Positions 20,532 through 21,031 of a DNA stretch of 21,031 bases are shown piece by piece (positions within the stretch are counted from its first letter, which is position 1; every line of letters starts with the position of its first letter). The notes below the pieces were generated by a model. The model saw only the letters and a list, made by a program, of their open reading frames with translations, was not told the DNA's origin and did not search any database. Source of the DNA: a virus; the IMG/VR virus record IMGVR_UViG_3300043773_000104, positions 1 through 21,031 of that record; one strand, given 5' to 3'. A program made the position numbers and the translations under genes.

Positions 20532-21031
20532 CTAACCTAAGTAGTAGCCGCGTTTCTGCCCACGGAAGCCTCTAAAATACTGAAGCTCATCAGGCTCATC
20601 GCTTGGAAGACGCAAAAACCCACCGTTTCTAAAACGTGCTAATGCTAGCGTAGTTGCATCCACATAGTCATCATGCTCTCCCGCAGGGAAAGCTGCAATC
20701 TCATCAATTAACTCTTCCGACCATCTGGTATTAGGCACCCACACCCGCCCCGACTGAATGATGTCGGACACTGAATTAAGTCTTGTTATCTTGTCGTTGC
20801 CTTTACTAGGGGTGAACTCAGCCACCGGCACACCCATCCGACGCAGTTCTTGATAGAGAGATATACCTGATACCTTCTTTTCTACAATGAGTGCATCAGG
20901 TTCGTACTCTTTATATAGCTCAAGCACTCGCTTTTTGAGTTCAAAGAACTCCAACCGCGCTTTCCACGCGTCTAGCAAGATGATGTTGGTCTCGCCTTCT
21001 TCCGTTGTCCACACACCCCACGTAGTAGACG
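20532..21031 (-). CDS. terL: Terminase large subunit, C-terminal nuclease part (5' end outside window)
   Basis: This is the C-terminal ~166 residues of the ATP-driven DNA packaging motor; the gene runs off the right end of the window and the frame stays open to base 21031. The visible part is the RNase H-like headful nuclease domain. It begins in a STTWGVWTT segment typical of the region after the first catalytic aspartate. It continues through ALIVEKKVSG, which carries the second acidic residue, then a TPSKGNDKITR stretch, and ends with FPAGEHDDYVDAT, the usual last acidic cluster. The ATPase domain is not in view. The stop codon lies 8 bases before the portal start. The assignment rests on motif recognition of the Terminase_6C-type nuclease and on the portal next door. 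An apparent internal start at 21014 is GTG inside the domain and is not a real start. Confidence 0.93.
   Translation of the reverse strand, partial: STTWGVWTTEEGETNIILLDAWKARLEFFELKKRVLELYKEYEPDALIVEKKVSGISLYQELRRMGVPVAEFTPSKGNDKITRLNSVSDIIQSGRVWVPNTRWSEELIDEIAAFPAGEHDDYVDATTLALARFRNGGFLRLPSDEPDELQYFRGFRGQKRGYYLG

Noticed and set aside
1-21031. tRNA genes, integrase or attachment sites, insertion sequences and anti-defence or toxin genes.
   Set aside because: Coding density leaves no room for an RNA gene outside the short gaps, and no such motifs were recognised in any supported gene.

Overview
The window is a stretch of a tailed-phage (Caudoviricetes) genome carrying the packaging, head, connector, fibre and lysis genes. 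Every gene I can support lies on the minus strand, so the region is transcribed from the right end of the window towards the left. Gene order, gene sizes and the many recognisable small hypothetical proteins resemble uncultured phages from aquatic metagenomes. No tape measure, sheath or major tail-tube gene is visible, which favours a short-tailed (podovirus-like) virion, but the genome continues beyond both ends. No bacterial gene, integrase, tRNA or IS element is present, and I cannot name the host.

In transcription order, the first block (21031 to 14548) is the packaging and head module. It holds the C-terminal part of the large terminase, a large portal protein, a small helical protein, a GroES-like co-chaperonin, a scaffold-like coiled-coil protein, an orphan protein, a decoration-like structural protein and a Mu gpT-type major capsid protein. 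It ends in a strong UUCG-loop terminator at 14502-14523. Directly behind it is a free-standing HNH nuclease gene with its own candidate -10 box and ribosome binding site, which looks like an inserted homing-type gene.

The second block (13753 to 7776) begins after a 91-base gap containing a perfect 11-base inverted repeat. It alternates beta-rich structural proteins and connector-type proteins with an unusual set of eight tiny, strongly basic Gly/Lys/Ala-rich proteins, an endonuclease VII-like nuclease, a one-helix membrane protein with a coiled coil, and a zinc-ribbon protein. Three small genes here (12993-13163, 10000-10158, 8480-8623) were found by reading start-stop overlaps in the sequence.

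The third block (7774 to 1) encodes tail-tip and fibre proteins, including one made of eleven 20-residue repeats followed by 11-residue tryptophan repeats, and a 1056-residue fibre with an S74 self-cleaving chaperone. Next come small accessory proteins, a lysis cassette (two membrane proteins and a GH24 lysozyme) and the start of a hub or tail-shaft-like structural gene cut by the window edge. Nearly all neighbours overlap by 1-29 bases (TAATG, ATGA, GTGA), so translation is probably coupled through long stretches.

The observations most worth following are the basic-protein cluster with shared motif cassettes (one member carries an EF-hand/dockerin-like loop), the repeat-built tail protein, the GroES homologue inside the head operon, and the terminator-promoter-HNH unit followed by the inverted repeat.
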